From Streptococcus ilei (GTDB taxonomy: Bacteria; Bacillota; Bacilli; Lactobacillales; Streptococcaceae), in NCBI RefSeq assembly GCF_000479335.1, contig NC_022584.1:1426001-1490000 (forward strand): a DNA stretch of 64,000 nt, in the 5' to 3' direction. Position 1 is the stretch's first letter; the number at the start of each line of letters is the position of its first letter. Shown piece by piece: positions 9,393-17,306 of this stretch. The position numbers and the translations under genes are program-made. The notes beneath the pieces were generated by a model. It was not told the DNA's origin, made no database searches, and saw only the letters and a list, made by a program, of their open reading frames with translations.

Positions 9393-10255
9393 TTATACTT
9401 TATCTTTTGAGGTTGAACTTGTATCTGAATCCTTGCTAGTTGAGTCACTCTGTGAGGAATTGCTTCCTTTACGAGTTTCAGCTCCATCAGCAGAGTATTC
9501 GTTTACAAAGATTTCCTTACGCAATTCAAGGAAGCTTTCATCACTAAGGATGTAACGTCCTTCTTTGGTTTTCGTCAATTCCAAAGTGTACTCGCGTGGT
9601 TCGATGTAACCAAAGTCTTCATTCAAGCGGTCAAAGGCATAATAGAACAAGAAGTTGTTCAATAGAGACAAGCGTTTTTCTAGATCTGGATCTGTGTTGT
9701 CTTCTAATTTTTTAACATCTTCAATTCCGTTTTCAAAAAGACTAGATTTTGCACGGTTGATCAAGTTAGCCAAGTCACGTGTTGCAATGGCACGAGATTT
9801 GAACGTAACTGTCGCAGTATCTCCTTCGTCTTCAACCTTAGTGATTTCATAGTCATCACCAATAGTTGCTAGCACTTTGAAACGAGCTTGGTCAAACAAT
9901 TCTAAGATTTTTTCTGGCGTGAATGTTTCAGTTGAGAGTTCAAGTGTAAAGTCTTCTGCAGGTAGATATTTTGAGGCATTTTCATCAACAAATTTTTCGG
10001 TAATTTGTTTTTTCCACTTGTCAACTGACGTTCCCATCAAGGTTGTGAAACCAGAAGAATGGTCAGTGAAGATGGCACGAAGAATGATATCTCCATCTTT
10101 CTCAATTTGTTTTTTGTTTTTTCCTCTTTTGACTCACTAGATTGTTCTACTTTATCCTCTTTGGCTGCTTTTTTCTCAGTAGCTGGTTTTGACGAACAAG
10201 CTACCAACAACAACAAGCAGGCTGGTAAGACACCATATTTTACGAGCTTTTTCAT
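9393..10255 (-). pseudogene. Lipoprotein gene with a -1 frame change (broken gene or programmed frameshift)
   Basis: Frame 1 starts at 10255 with MKKLVKYGVL and a lipobox LVAC at residues 17-20, runs through a Lys/Glu/Ser-rich linker and stops at 10037. A second frame, shifted by -1, reads from before 10109 to a stop at 9393 and gives an acidic hydrophilic protein ending in a Ser/Asp/Thr-rich tail. Joined after codon 49 they give one 287-residue lipoprotein. The junction is at an A AAA AAC heptamer (10115-10109). The Cys-20 lipid anchor and the soluble domain are then on one chain. I do not recognise the family. One lost A in the tract, a base-calling error, or true -1 frameshifting all fit. 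Confidence 0.7.
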
Positions 10256-10286
10256 AAGTTCTCCTTATTTTTTATAGATTATGTTC

Positions 10287-10295
10287 ATTATACCA
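10287..10295 (-). promoter_or_regulatory. Extended -10 promoter of the frameshifted lipoprotein gene
   Basis: The minus strand reads TGGTATAAT, with no clear -35. It lies about 30 nt before the start codon, which has an AAGGAG ribosome-binding site. Confidence 0.6.
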
Positions 10296-10368
10296 AAAAT
10301 AGCCTCCCTGAACATTCTTAGACAAGCCTATGTAAATAAATTGTAATATTTTGTCTCTACTTCGTAAT

Positions 10369-10401
10369 AAAAAAGACCCCTTCTCTTGCGGAGGGATCTC
10401 A
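10369..10401 (-). terminator. Terminator after cardiolipin synthase gene
   Basis: On the minus strand a GATCCCTC...GAAGGGGTC stem (one bulge) is followed by TTTTTT. It starts just past the stop codon at 10406. Confidence 0.7.
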
Positions 10402-10405
10402 TCGC

Positions 10406-11947
10406 CTATAGCATGGGCGCAAATAACTGCATAATCTCTTTGATCAAATACTGGTACCAGGTGATTCGGAAAGTGTCCAATTTGATCTGCTGAGACACGG
10501 AGAAAATCTCTTCAAAATCAGTTCGGATCTTGGTCAATTCTGGGCTTCGATACATCCAGACAGCATTCTCATAGTGATGGACTAGACTCCGATAGTCAAA
10601 ATTGATGGTCCCGACTACTGCGACTTCATCATCGGCCAATACTTGCTTGCTATGGATAAAGCCTGGAGTGTACTCATAGATTTTTACCCCTGCTTCCATC
10701 AGGTCTGGATAAGCCCCTCGTGTAACGATTTGGATCAACTTTTTATCCGGAATGGAGGGGGTCACGATGCGTACGTCAACGCCTCGGAGTGCCGCATTTC
10801 GAATATCTTCTGTCAAATCATAATCAATGATTAAATAAGGGGTCGTAATATAGACATAGTCCGTTGCCTGATTGATGATATTCTGATACACAGCCTTACC
10901 AACCTGGGACTTATAGATCGGTTTCGGTCCACTACCAAAGGGGATATAGAAACCTTCACCATCTACCGCTTGGTTTTCCATATGGTATTTATCAAAATCT
11001 TCAATTTCTCCCTGGTTAATGTACCAGTTCATGAGAAAAAGTCGCGTCAAGGCCTTGACGGCTCGACCGTCCAAGCGCACTGCACTATCTTTCCAATGGC
11101 CGAAGCGTTCTCTCTGGTTGATATACTCATCCGCTAGGTTGACCCCACCTGTATAGCCAATCTGACCATCAATGACCAAGATCTTTCTGTGGTCTCGGTT
11201 GTTATAGGCCACCGTTAATCGTGGCACCACCTTGTTAAACTTATGGGCATCAATCCCTAACTTGCGCAAGCGTTTAGAATAGTTTCCCTTGAGGGTCGCC
11301 ATACAGCCAATATCATCGTATAACAGCTTCACTTCGACCCCTTCTTTAACTTTCTCAAGTAGGATATCTAGGATGCTGTTCCACATCAGACCTTCCTCGA
11401 TGATATAAAATTCGAGAAAGATAAATTTCTTGGCTGAGCGCAAATCCTCCAACAATTGTGGAAACATCTGATCCCCTAGTGGGAAAAAGGTCGAAACTGT
11501 CCCGTTGTAGAGATCTGCATTGTGGTCCATGGATAGAATAGACTTGACCATCCCATAAACGGCCTTACTCTCTTCCTTTAACTGGAGGCGAAGCACGCGG
11601 CTCTTGTCCTCACGGAAATTCATGGACTCCATATTTTCCAACTGAACCATTTCTTTTTTGGACAGACGACGCTCCCCAAACATGAGGTAAAGAAGGGAAC
11701 CAAAGACGGGGATGACGGCAATCAAGAGCCAGGTCACCTTGCTCTCTGGAGGCATATTGCGGTTGACGATCGCCAAAATGGTCGAGATATACAAGAGGAC
11801 CATGATAGTGACAGACATCCAATTTGGGAACCATCCATTAAGCCAAAAGAAGGCCGCAAAAGACAGCCAGAGTTCGAACCCCATAAAGAGGATACTGAAC
11901 CCATATTTGGACATTAACAATCGAATCTTTCGAAAACTCACCCTCAT
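10406..11947 (-). CDS. cls: Cardiolipin synthase
   Basis: Membrane enzyme that condenses two phosphatidylglycerols to cardiolipin. The 513 residues have two N-terminal transmembrane helices (about 12-35 and 40-60), a PLDc_N segment, and two HKD phospholipase-D motifs, HRKILVID near 255 and HSKQVLAD near 433. The ATG at 11947 has only one base between it and the GAAGGAG site; a GTG two codons later (11941) has a better 7-nt spacing, so the true start may be there. Single-gene unit with its own promoter and terminator. Confidence 0.93.
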   Translation of the reverse strand: MRVSFRKIRLLMSKYGFSILFMGFELWLSFAAFFWLNGWFPNWMSVTIMVLLYISTILAIVNRNMPPESKVTWLLIAVIPVFGSLLYLMFGERRLSKKEMVQLENMESMNFREDKSRVLRLQLKEESKAVYGMVKSILSMDHNADLYNGTVSTFFPLGDQMFPQLLEDLRSAKKFIFLEFYIIEEGLMWNSILDILLEKVKEGVEVKLLYDDIGCMATLKGNYSKRLRKLGIDAHKFNKVVPRLTVAYNNRDHRKILVIDGQIGYTGGVNLADEYINQRERFGHWKDSAVRLDGRAVKALTRLFLMNWYINQGEIEDFDKYHMENQAVDGEGFYIPFGSGPKPIYKSQVGKAVYQNIINQATDYVYITTPYLIIDYDLTEDIRNAALRGVDVRIVTPSIPDKKLIQIVTRGAYPDLMEAGVKIYEYTPGFIHSKQVLADDEVAVVGTINFDYRSLVHHYENAVWMYRSPELTKIRTDFEEIFSVSQQIKLDTFRITWYQYLIKEIMQLFAPML

Positions 11948-11971
11948 TCTCCTTCTTTTATAATCCCTACT

Positions 11972-12000
11972 AGTATACCAGTTCTAAGAAGGGAGCGCAA
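11972..12000 (-). promoter_or_regulatory. cls promoter
   Basis: Minus-strand -35 TTGCGC (11995-12000), 17-nt spacer, extended -10 TGG-TATACT (11972-11977). Confidence 0.7.
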
Positions 12001-12019
12001 ACCCGATAAAATGAAAAAA

Positions 12020-12194
12020 GAGAGTGGGACAGAAATCGGTCATTCGTTAGAATTCGATTTCGTCGTCCCACCTCCGCACAGTTGAGTAGGGCTGTAAAAG
12101 CTGATGAAATCAGCGTAGTAGAGCCCACTCAACCACTGCGTCTTGCTCGACAATCCAAAGACAATTGAGAGGCTAGGATTTCTGTCCCACTCTC
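12020..12194. repeat. Structured repeat, long copy A
   Basis: A 175-bp element bounded by inverted ends GAGAGTGGGACAGAAATC and GATTTCTGTCCCACTCTC. Its core is nearly identical to the reverse complement of 24165-24319 (two substitutions seen over about 155 bp). Internal stems include TTGAGTAGGGCT with AGCCCACTCAA, and GCTGAT GAA ATCAGC at its tip. On the minus strand the outer stem is followed by TTTTTT, so it can end transcription of the lipoprotein gene at 12207. Confidence 0.85.
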
Positions 12195-12206
12195 ACTTCT
12201 GCTAGT

Positions 12207-12629
12207 TTATTGCTTGGTCAGAACGATCGTATCCTGATCACCCAAGTCTTGGTCCGTTTCTTTCAGGGTCAATTGTTGACCCTCTAATTGATAGCGGTAA
12301 CCATCATCTCCGATAAAAATGATCTGGTTGGTAGCATCTAGCTTGACCTGTTTCAGCTCTTGCTCTCCATCTGCCTCTACAGCTGTCCAAGTCCCTGAAT
12401 CACCAGTGATGACGAGAGTCACTTGATCACTTTCATCCATTCCCATATAGGTTCCGTCAAGACCAGTTTGGTTCACCTGCGGGCTGGTTGTTGTCTGTTT
12501 AGAAGATGTCGCCGTTGTTGTCGTCGCACTTGATGAAGTATTCGTTTGCGATGGTGTTTGCTGATTTGAACACGCTCCAAGTAGGAGGACTGTAGCTGTT
12601 GCTAATAAAACAGTCATTTTCTTTGCCAT
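12207..12629 (-). CDS. Small Thr/Ser-rich lipoprotein, function unknown
   Basis: 140 residues. A signal peptide MAKKMTVLLATATVLLLGAC ends in a lipobox LGAC with Cys at 20, followed by a disordered Ser/Thr/Gln linker (about 21-55) and a compact C-terminal domain of about 85 residues. The domain is predicted mostly beta, with repeated short strands around TLVITGD and IIFIGDDGYRYQLEGQQ. No catalytic motif is visible. It has its own promoter (12693-12721) and the copy A repeat as terminator. I do not recognise a named family. Confidence 0.8.
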   Translation of the reverse strand: MAKKMTVLLATATVLLLGACSNQQTPSQTNTSSSATTTTATSSKQTTTSPQVNQTGLDGTYMGMDESDQVTLVITGDSGTWTAVEADGEQELKQVKLDATNQIIFIGDDGYRYQLEGQQLTLKETDQDLGDQDTIVLTKQ

Positions 12630-12692
12630 GGATGGTCTCCTTTCGCGCCAACTTTTTTAACGGACTTCCCCGTTCATTTGTGGCTCACCTTT

Positions 12693-12721
12693 AGTATACG
12701 ATAGAGGTAGTTTTCGGTCAA
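12693..12721 (-). promoter_or_regulatory. Promoter of the small lipoprotein gene
   Basis: Minus-strand -35 TTGACC (12716-12721), 17-nt spacer, -10 TATACT (12693-12698). Confidence 0.6.
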
Positions 12722-12751
12722 TCTTTATGACTGACCGATGAGGGTTACTGC

Positions 12752-13999
12752 CTATAAAGGATTCTTTCCTTGCTCTAGTAGATAAGCGCGTACTTCTGAA
12801 ATGAAGTAGAGTGAGCCAGTGACAAATAGCACCTCTTGGCCATCTTGTCGGCTATAAAAATCCTGTAAGTAATCTCTGAAATCAGCTACATAAGGATAGC
12901 CTAAGCCATCCGCCTCTTGGACAACTTCCCCATAAGCAAAGGTCGTCACCGTTAAGTCCGCCTCCGGCAAGTCTCTTGAAAAGATCTCCAACATCCCCTT
13001 GTAATCTTTGCGCTTTAACGCACCAAAGAGGATCTTCACCCGTTTATCTGAAAAGGTGCGCGCATATTCGACCAAGCGATGGATGGCATGAGGGTTATGA
13101 GCGCCATCTAGATAGACGCCTTGGTCAAAGTTTTCCAGACGACCCGGCCAGCTAGTCGCTTGCAAAGCCTCCCGAACACCGTTTTCATCGACCGCCAGAC
13201 CTCTCTGCTCCATGAAGAGGAAAAAGGCTTCGAGAGCCACCGCAGCATTCTCTTCCTGATAAGCTCCATTGAGCCCAATTTTCAGTGAGTCAAACCGATG
13301 CTGCGCATCTTGAAAGACGCCCTTCACCAGTTGGAAATCTTCTCCATAGCGAGCTAGCGGACAGCCTATTGCTTGGGCCTTTTCTATGCAGACTTGCTCA
13401 GCCTCTTTAGCCAGTGGACCGATAACAGCCGGCTTCCCGGCTTTAAAGATCCCAGCTTTTTGCCTAGCAATGGCCTCTAGGCTTCCTCCCAAGGTCTCCT
13501 GATGATCCAGCCCTACTGAGGTGATCACTGCTACCTCTCCTGTGATGACATTGGTCGTATCAAGGAGGCCTCCGATCCCAACCTCGATCAAGGCCAGGTC
13601 TACTTTTTGTTCATGGAAATACAAAAAGGCCAAGAGGGTGATGATTTCAAAGTAAGAGAGTTGGTCGTGAGTCTCAAGAAGCTGAGACTCCATCGCTTGA
13701 ATGCTCTGACCCAAGCGAATCAGATTTTGATCCGAAATTGGTTGCCCATTGATACAAATCCGATCATGCATACTAACAATATGCGGAGAAGTAAAGGTCC
13801 CGACTTTTAGGCCATGTTGTTGGAATAGCTGGCGCATAAACGCAATGGTCGAGCCCTTACCGTTGGTCCCCGTCACATGGATCATCGGAACAGCTTCACG
13901 AGGGTCCCCTAAGAGCTTTACAGCCTGTTGCATCCGCCCCAAGCCTGAACGAAAATTGAGTCCAATTCGGCTATTCATCCATTCTTCAATTTGATTCAT
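12752..13999 (-). CDS. folC: Folylpolyglutamate synthase / dihydrofolate synthase
   Basis: Mur-ligase family enzyme that adds glutamate to dihydropteroate and folates in the cytoplasm. The 415 residues show the ATP-binding GTNGKGS loop (about 44-50), TSPHI near 70, and LDGAHNPHA near 300 in the C-terminal domain. Length is normal for FolC. The gene stands alone between the small lipoprotein gene and the hairpin array at 14078-14329; transcription from the DUF1292 operon upstream may read through the array. Confidence 0.94.
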   Translation of the reverse strand: MNQIEEWMNSRIGLNFRSGLGRMQQAVKLLGDPREAVPMIHVTGTNGKGSTIAFMRQLFQQHGLKVGTFTSPHIVSMHDRICINGQPISDQNLIRLGQSIQAMESQLLETHDQLSYFEIITLLAFLYFHEQKVDLALIEVGIGGLLDTTNVITGEVAVITSVGLDHQETLGGSLEAIARQKAGIFKAGKPAVIGPLAKEAEQVCIEKAQAIGCPLARYGEDFQLVKGVFQDAQHRFDSLKIGLNGAYQEENAAVALEAFFLFMEQRGLAVDENGVREALQATSWPGRLENFDQGVYLDGAHNPHAIHRLVEYARTFSDKRVKILFGALKRKDYKGMLEIFSRDLPEADLTVTTFAYGEVVQEADGLGYPYVADFRDYLQDFYSRQDGQEVLFVTGSLYFISEVRAYLLEQGKNPL

Positions 14000-14077
14000 A
14001 TCTTTCTCCTAAAAGAAAAGAGCGATCAAGCCTTGTTGCTGGCTCACGCTCTGCTATTTCTTTGGTTTCTTATTTCA

Positions 14078-14329
14078 CTTCCAATATTTTTAGAAGCTGG
14101 GCTAAAAACATCCACTGGACTTACCAACTCTTTCCAATCTCTTGGAGTTGGGGTGATACAGTCTCCCAGACTTACTTGCGGTTTTCATTTTCAGCGCAAG
14201 GCTAAAAACGTCCCCCGGACTTCCTGCTTTTTCTTGTTTCTTGAAGCAGGGCTAAAAACATCCACTGGATGTTTCAACTCTTTCTAGTTTCTAGGAGTTG
14301 AGGTGATACAGTCTCCCAGACTGTATCAC
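14078..14329. repeat. Five-unit tandem array of alternating long and short hairpins
   Basis: Each unit has a long hairpin (6-7 bp stem, about 14-nt loop), then a linker GCTAAAAA or GGTGATA, then a short hairpin with a 3-nt loop. Long stems: CTTC/GAAG (14078-14096), CCAACTC/GAGTTGG (14124-14151), CTTGCG/CGCAAG (14175-14200), CCTGCTT/AAGCAGG (14223-14250), TCAACTC/GAGTTGA (14274-14301). Short hairpins: a weak 3-bp one near 14112, GTCTCCCAGAC (14161-14171), GTCCCCCGGAC (14210-14220), CATCCACTGGATG (14259-14271) and a 12-bp GTGATACAGTCT stem (14303-14329). On the minus strand several short hairpins are followed by TTTTT. The last overlaps the stop codon of the DUF1292 gene. Confidence 0.8.
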
Positions 14330-14637
14330 TCCTCCATAAAGCTGTTGAAGACTTCTTCAATCATGTTCCATTCATCATCTGAATCTTCTGGGATTGGTTG
14401 AAGGTCGCCTTCTGTTCCGTCTTCGTTTTCAGTAAATGAGTAAGCTTGGATTTCTACTTCACCGTTTTCATCTTCTTCTGCATTTGCAGGAATCAAAAGA
14501 ACATAGTTTTTACCAAATTCTTCTTTTCCATCAATGGTCAAAAGGATTTCAAACAAGGTTTCGTTTCCTTGCTCATCTACCAATGTAATCAATTCGCGTT
14601 CGTCATGGTTGTGGTCATGATCATGATTGTGTGCCAT
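14326..14637 (-). CDS. DUF1292 family protein (YrzB)
   Basis: 103-residue acidic cytoplasmic protein. A histidine/aspartate-rich N-terminus ([13 protein letters not shown]) precedes the DUF1292 fold, seen in [10 protein letters not shown] and a C-terminal [12 protein letters not shown]. Function is unknown. It is the third gene of the ireB-ruvX-DUF1292 operon, an order conserved in Firmicutes. The His-rich start could bind metal, which is only a guess. Its stop codon lies inside a terminator-like hairpin. Confidence 0.88.
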   Translation of the reverse strand: MAHNHDHDHNHDERELITLVDEQGNETLFEILLTIDGKEEFGKNYVLLIPANAEEDENGEVEIQAYSFTENEDGTEGDLQPIPEDSDDEWNMIEEVFNSFMEE

Positions 14638-14654
14638 CTTATTTCCTCTTTTTT

Positions 14655-15074
14655 CTAAAATTTTCGATCTAAATAATTTTGCAAAATCAACTGGGCAGCC
14701 AATTTATCAATTACTTTTTTTCGCTTATTTCGGCTGATATCTGCTTGTTCAATCAGCATCCGCTCTGCGGCAACGGTCGTCAAACGCTCGTCCTGATACT
14801 CAACCGGCAAGTTGAATAACTCTTCAAGGCGCTTTCCATAAGCTTGACTCGCTTCCACTCGAGGACCGCTTGTGTTGTTCATGTTTTTCGGCAAACCAAC
14901 GACAAAACGATCAACCCGGTATTCCTTCACCAGTTCAGAGAGACGGTCAAAACCAAACTCTCCTTTCTCCTCATCAATCTGAATAATCTCCAGACCTTGA
15001 GCAGTAAAACCTAATGGATCACTGATGGCTACTCCGACAGTCTTCGAGCCAACGTCTAGTCCCATAATTCTCAT
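14655..15074 (-). CDS. ruvX: Putative Holliday junction resolvase / pre-16S rRNA nuclease
   Basis: YqgF-type RNase H-fold nuclease. The 139 residues begin [19 protein letters not shown], where the aspartate of GLDVG is the first catalytic residue; [11 protein letters not shown] (about 79-89) and DERLTT (about 114-119) are the other conserved blocks. Characterised relatives process the 5' end of 16S rRNA or act on recombination intermediates. It overlaps the stop codon of ireB by one base and is followed after 17 bp by the DUF1292 gene. Confidence 0.92.
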   Translation of the reverse strand: MRIMGLDVGSKTVGVAISDPLGFTAQGLEIIQIDEEKGEFGFDRLSELVKEYRVDRFVVGLPKNMNNTSGPRVEASQAYGKRLEELFNLPVEYQDERLTTVAAERMLIEQADISRNKRKKVIDKLAAQLILQNYLDRKF

Positions 15075-15340
15075 TAGAGATCGATCCCTTGCCCTTTCAA
15101 GTAGTAACGAACCAATTCTTCAACAATTTCATCTCGTTCGTACTTACGAATTTGGTTGCGAGCGTTGTTATAACGAGGTACATAAGCAGGATCACCACTG
15201 AGTACATAACCAACGATTTGATTGATTGGATTGTAGCCCTTCTCATCCAAAGATAAGTAGACATCCTTTAATGTATCACTAATTTCTTTACGGTTTGAAT
15301 CGTCAAGATTAAAACGTACTGTTTCGTCTGTAAATCCCAC
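15074..15340 (-). CDS. IreB family regulatory phosphoprotein
   Basis: Small protein phosphorylated by the PASTA kinase IreK/StkP in enterococci, where it affects cell-wall stress resistance. 88 residues with the family core [12 protein letters not shown] and the near-invariant stretch [20 protein letters not shown]. The frame is open to an ATG at 15367, but that ATG lies about where transcription should begin (-10 at 15371-15376), so it is unlikely to be used. The GTG at 15340, preceded by GAGGG, gives the usual family start VGFTDET. Confidence 0.92.
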   Translation of the reverse strand: MGFTDETVRFNLDDSNRKEISDTLKDVYLSLDEKGYNPINQIVGYVLSGDPAYVPRYNNARNQIRKYERDEIVEELVRYYLKGQGIDL

Positions 15341-15370
15341 AATACCACCCTCTTTCTTTATATTCATACT

Positions 15371-15399
15371 ATTATATCATAATTTCCATACTTTCTCAA
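15371..15399 (-). promoter_or_regulatory. Promoter of ireB-ruvX-DUF1292
   Basis: Minus-strand -35 TTGAGA (15394-15399), 17-nt spacer, extended -10 TGATATAAT (-10 hexamer 15371-15376). The predicted leader is about 25 nt. Confidence 0.75.
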
Positions 15400-15482
15400 A
15401 CGAAAATTACTGATTTCATGGGCTTTCTTGGACTTTTTATCACTTGTTTCCGAAAACAATCTGCTATATTTTTTCAATGACT

Positions 15483-16034
15483 TTATTTTACTTCTTTAAA
15501 GCCATTCTTTTCCATGTTTTTGATGAAGAGCGTTGGAGAATAGGTCTTGATCATTTTGCAAATTTCTCCCAAGTCTTCGCTGTTTTTAATGTCATCGAAG
15601 TCTACTTTATCAGGGTCAATCTCAATCTCAGAGACCATTGCTTCACCTGTCCAATCTGATGTCACGGTGATTCCATCGTAGTCTCTCAATTCATCAATGC
15701 CACCTTCACCTTCGTAACCTTCGATCAAGGCTTGCTTGGCACCTTCTTTATCATCCTCAGCATCAATCATCTTCTTGATTTCAGCTTTGAATTCATCCGA
15801 CACATGAGTCGCTAGTTTGATGGAAACTTTTTTGTATTTCTTTCCTTGGTAGGATACAGTCACTGTGATTTCCTGTTTACCTACCACGTCAACCTCATCA
15901 ACATCTCTGTCAATCTTAAAGGTCCGAGTGATGACGCTATCTTTCGATAGGGAGTTGCCCCCTTTTGATTGAGAATTCCCACAACCTACCAAGACAAGCA
16001 ATCCAGCAACGACCAGTAATAGAAATTTTTTCAT
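15483..16034 (-). CDS. DUF1307 family lipoprotein (YehR-like)
   Basis: 183-residue lipoprotein: signal peptide with lipobox LVGC (Cys near 18), then a DUF1307 domain with TVTVSYQGKKYKKVSIK and YDGITVTSDWTGE. Members are surface lipoproteins of unknown function. It sits 9 bp after a longer paralogue with the same domain and probably shares its transcript. A tandem duplication followed by divergence is the simplest origin. Confidence 0.82.
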   Translation of the reverse strand: MKKFLLLVVAGLLVLVGCGNSQSKGGNSLSKDSVITRTFKIDRDVDEVDVVGKQEITVTVSYQGKKYKKVSIKLATHVSDEFKAEIKKMIDAEDDKEGAKQALIEGYEGEGGIDELRDYDGITVTSDWTGEAMVSEIEIDPDKVDFDDIKNSEDLGEICKMIKTYSPTLFIKNMEKNGFKEVK

Positions 16035-16043
16035 GTTTTCTCC

Positions 16044-16637
16044 TTATTCTTCTTTTGCTCCATTACGGAGTAGATTATTCATATACTCTGTTGGTGTCAA
16101 CTTCAACAAATCCGCAATATTCGCTGATTTGAAGTACTCTAACTCAACCGCTTTTTTAGTATCCAACTGAGTGAAGTCATAGGTGATGACCGTTTGGTAT
16201 TCATTTTCATTTGGTACGGTCAGTTCAATGGTAAAGCCTGGAAGAGTCCGTGCCTGTTGGAGTTGTTCATCCTTGTCCATCGACTCCACCATCAATCGTT
16301 GGGCTTCTTCGAGGCCGACCTCTCGAATGGCTTTTTTCAATTCATCACTGGCAGGAGTGGTATTGGTCATGACCAATTTTTGTAATTGTTCCCCTTGATA
16401 GGTGATGGTCTGTTCTTGGCGAATACCTTTCTCATCTGTCGGAAGGACAAAATGCTTGGTAAAGACTTGCTGTTCTTCTGCCTTTTCTAACAGATTTCGA
16501 TTTTCTTTATTGAATGATTCAATTTTAGCACTGTTGGATTTTTGAACACTGGAAGAATCGGTTTTCCCATGTTTCTTCTGTCCACAAGCTGTCAGCGCCA
16601 GAAGCAAGACTCCTAGACAAATAAGCTTCTTTTTCAT
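16044..16637 (-). CDS. DUF1307-like lipoprotein, upstream paralogue
   Basis: 197-residue lipoprotein with signal peptide MKKKLICLGVLLLALTAC and Cys at 18. After a short charged linker the domain resembles the downstream DUF1307 protein: QTITYQGEQLQKLVM matches the other's TVSYQGKKYKKVSI segment, and GFTIELTVPNENEYQTVITYDF matches its IxVTSDW region. It has an AAGGAG-type site before the ATG and an extended -10 promoter (TGGTACAAT) at 16687-16695. Function unknown. Confidence 0.78.
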   Translation of the reverse strand: MKKKLICLGVLLLALTACGQKKHGKTDSSSVQKSNSAKIESFNKENRNLLEKAEEQQVFTKHFVLPTDEKGIRQEQTITYQGEQLQKLVMTNTTPASDELKKAIREVGLEEAQRLMVESMDKDEQLQQARTLPGFTIELTVPNENEYQTVITYDFTQLDTKKAVELEYFKSANIADLLKLTPTEYMNNLLRNGAKEE

Positions 16638-16686
16638 GTTTTCTCCTTTGATAAGCTTCTATAAAAGGGATTTTCCCCACAGAAGT

Positions 16687-16695
16687 ATTGTACCA
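16687..16695 (-). promoter_or_regulatory. Extended -10 promoter of the DUF1307 lipoprotein pair
   Basis: The minus strand reads TGGTACAAT. No good -35 is seen. Confidence 0.5.
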
Positions 16696-16760
16696 TAGAA
16701 TGCCCCGCAAAAACATTCTTACAACCATTTTTTCGTGGATTCTTTGACCGGATACAAAAG

Positions 16761-16788
16761 AAAAAGTCGAGATTCTGACATCTCGACT
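16761..16788 (-). terminator. Terminator after spxA
   Basis: On the minus strand, AGTCGAGA TGTCAGAA TCTCGACT followed by TTTTC, about 30 bp past the spxA stop codon. Confidence 0.8.
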
Positions 16789-16820
16789 CTTCTCAGTAGC
16801 TAAACGATTGGCTACTTTTC

Positions 16821-17219
16821 TTATAGGGCTGCTCTTAAGCGAGCCTCCGCATTTTCAACATTTCGTACAGAACGTGGTAAAAAGGCTCGAATATCATCTT
16901 CCTTATAACCAACTTGAAGTCGCTTGTTATCCACTAGGATAGGACTTTTCAAGATTCGTGGTGTTTCTAAGATGATATCGATGACTTCATTCATGCTGAG
17001 GTCTTCAATATCGACACCTAGATTCTTAGCGTATCGGTTTTTTGAAGAAACGATACTTGCAATGCCATTTTCTGTTTTGGTCAAAATATCGAGTAATTCT
17101 TCTTTTGTAATCCCTTCTTTACCAAGGTTTTGTTCTTTATAGATCAACTGATGAGCATTTAGCCAAGTTTTGGCTTTTTTACAACTCGTGCAACTTGAAA
17201 CTGTGTAAATTTTAATCAT
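16821..17219 (-). CDS. spxA: Spx/ArsC-family transcriptional regulator
   Basis: RNA-polymerase-binding stress regulator of the Spx family. 132 residues from the ATG at 17219 (MIKIYTVSSC), which has an AAAGGAG site at 7-nt spacing; the frame is open further upstream but has no signal there. The redox CXXC motif is present (SSCTSCKKA, Cys 10 and 13), as are the ArsC-fold proline-loop segment PRILKSPILVD and the C-terminal FLPRSVRNVENAEARLRAAL typical of streptococcal SpxA. SpxA1 and SpxA2 cannot be separated with certainty. Own extended -10 promoter at 17261-17269. Confidence 0.9.
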   Translation of the reverse strand: MIKIYTVSSCTSCKKAKTWLNAHQLIYKEQNLGKEGITKEELLDILTKTENGIASIVSSKNRYAKNLGVDIEDLSMNEVIDIILETPRILKSPILVDNKRLQVGYKEDDIRAFLPRSVRNVENAEARLRAAL

Positions 17220-17260
17220 GCATGCACTCCTTTCGCCACACGATAATAACATTGTAGTAT

Positions 17261-17269
17261 ATTATACCA
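17261..17269 (-). promoter_or_regulatory. Extended -10 promoter of spxA
   Basis: The minus strand reads TGGTATAAT about 40 nt before the start codon. The -35 region is weak. Confidence 0.6.
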
Positions 17270-17306
17270 TAAAAACCATCAGTCTTTCGACCTATTTTGA
17301 AAAAAA

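Noticed and set aside
9155..9487. An open frame of about 110 codons on the minus strand across the inverted-repeat element and the end of the lipoprotein gene
   Set aside because: No ribosome-binding site or family motif, composition is unlike a protein, and it runs through hairpins.
12020..12194. Insertion sequence or transposase remnant in the long repeat
   Set aside because: No coding frame or transposase motif; target-site duplications are not evident. Kept as a structured repeat only.
14078..14329. CRISPR array
   Set aside because: Repeated stems differ in sequence between units, there are no constant direct repeats with unique spacers, and no cas genes are near.
15341..15367. Upstream ATG start for the IreB-family gene
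   Set aside because: It would place the start codon at or before the predicted transcription start and lacks a ribosome-binding site; the GTG at 15340 fits the family start.
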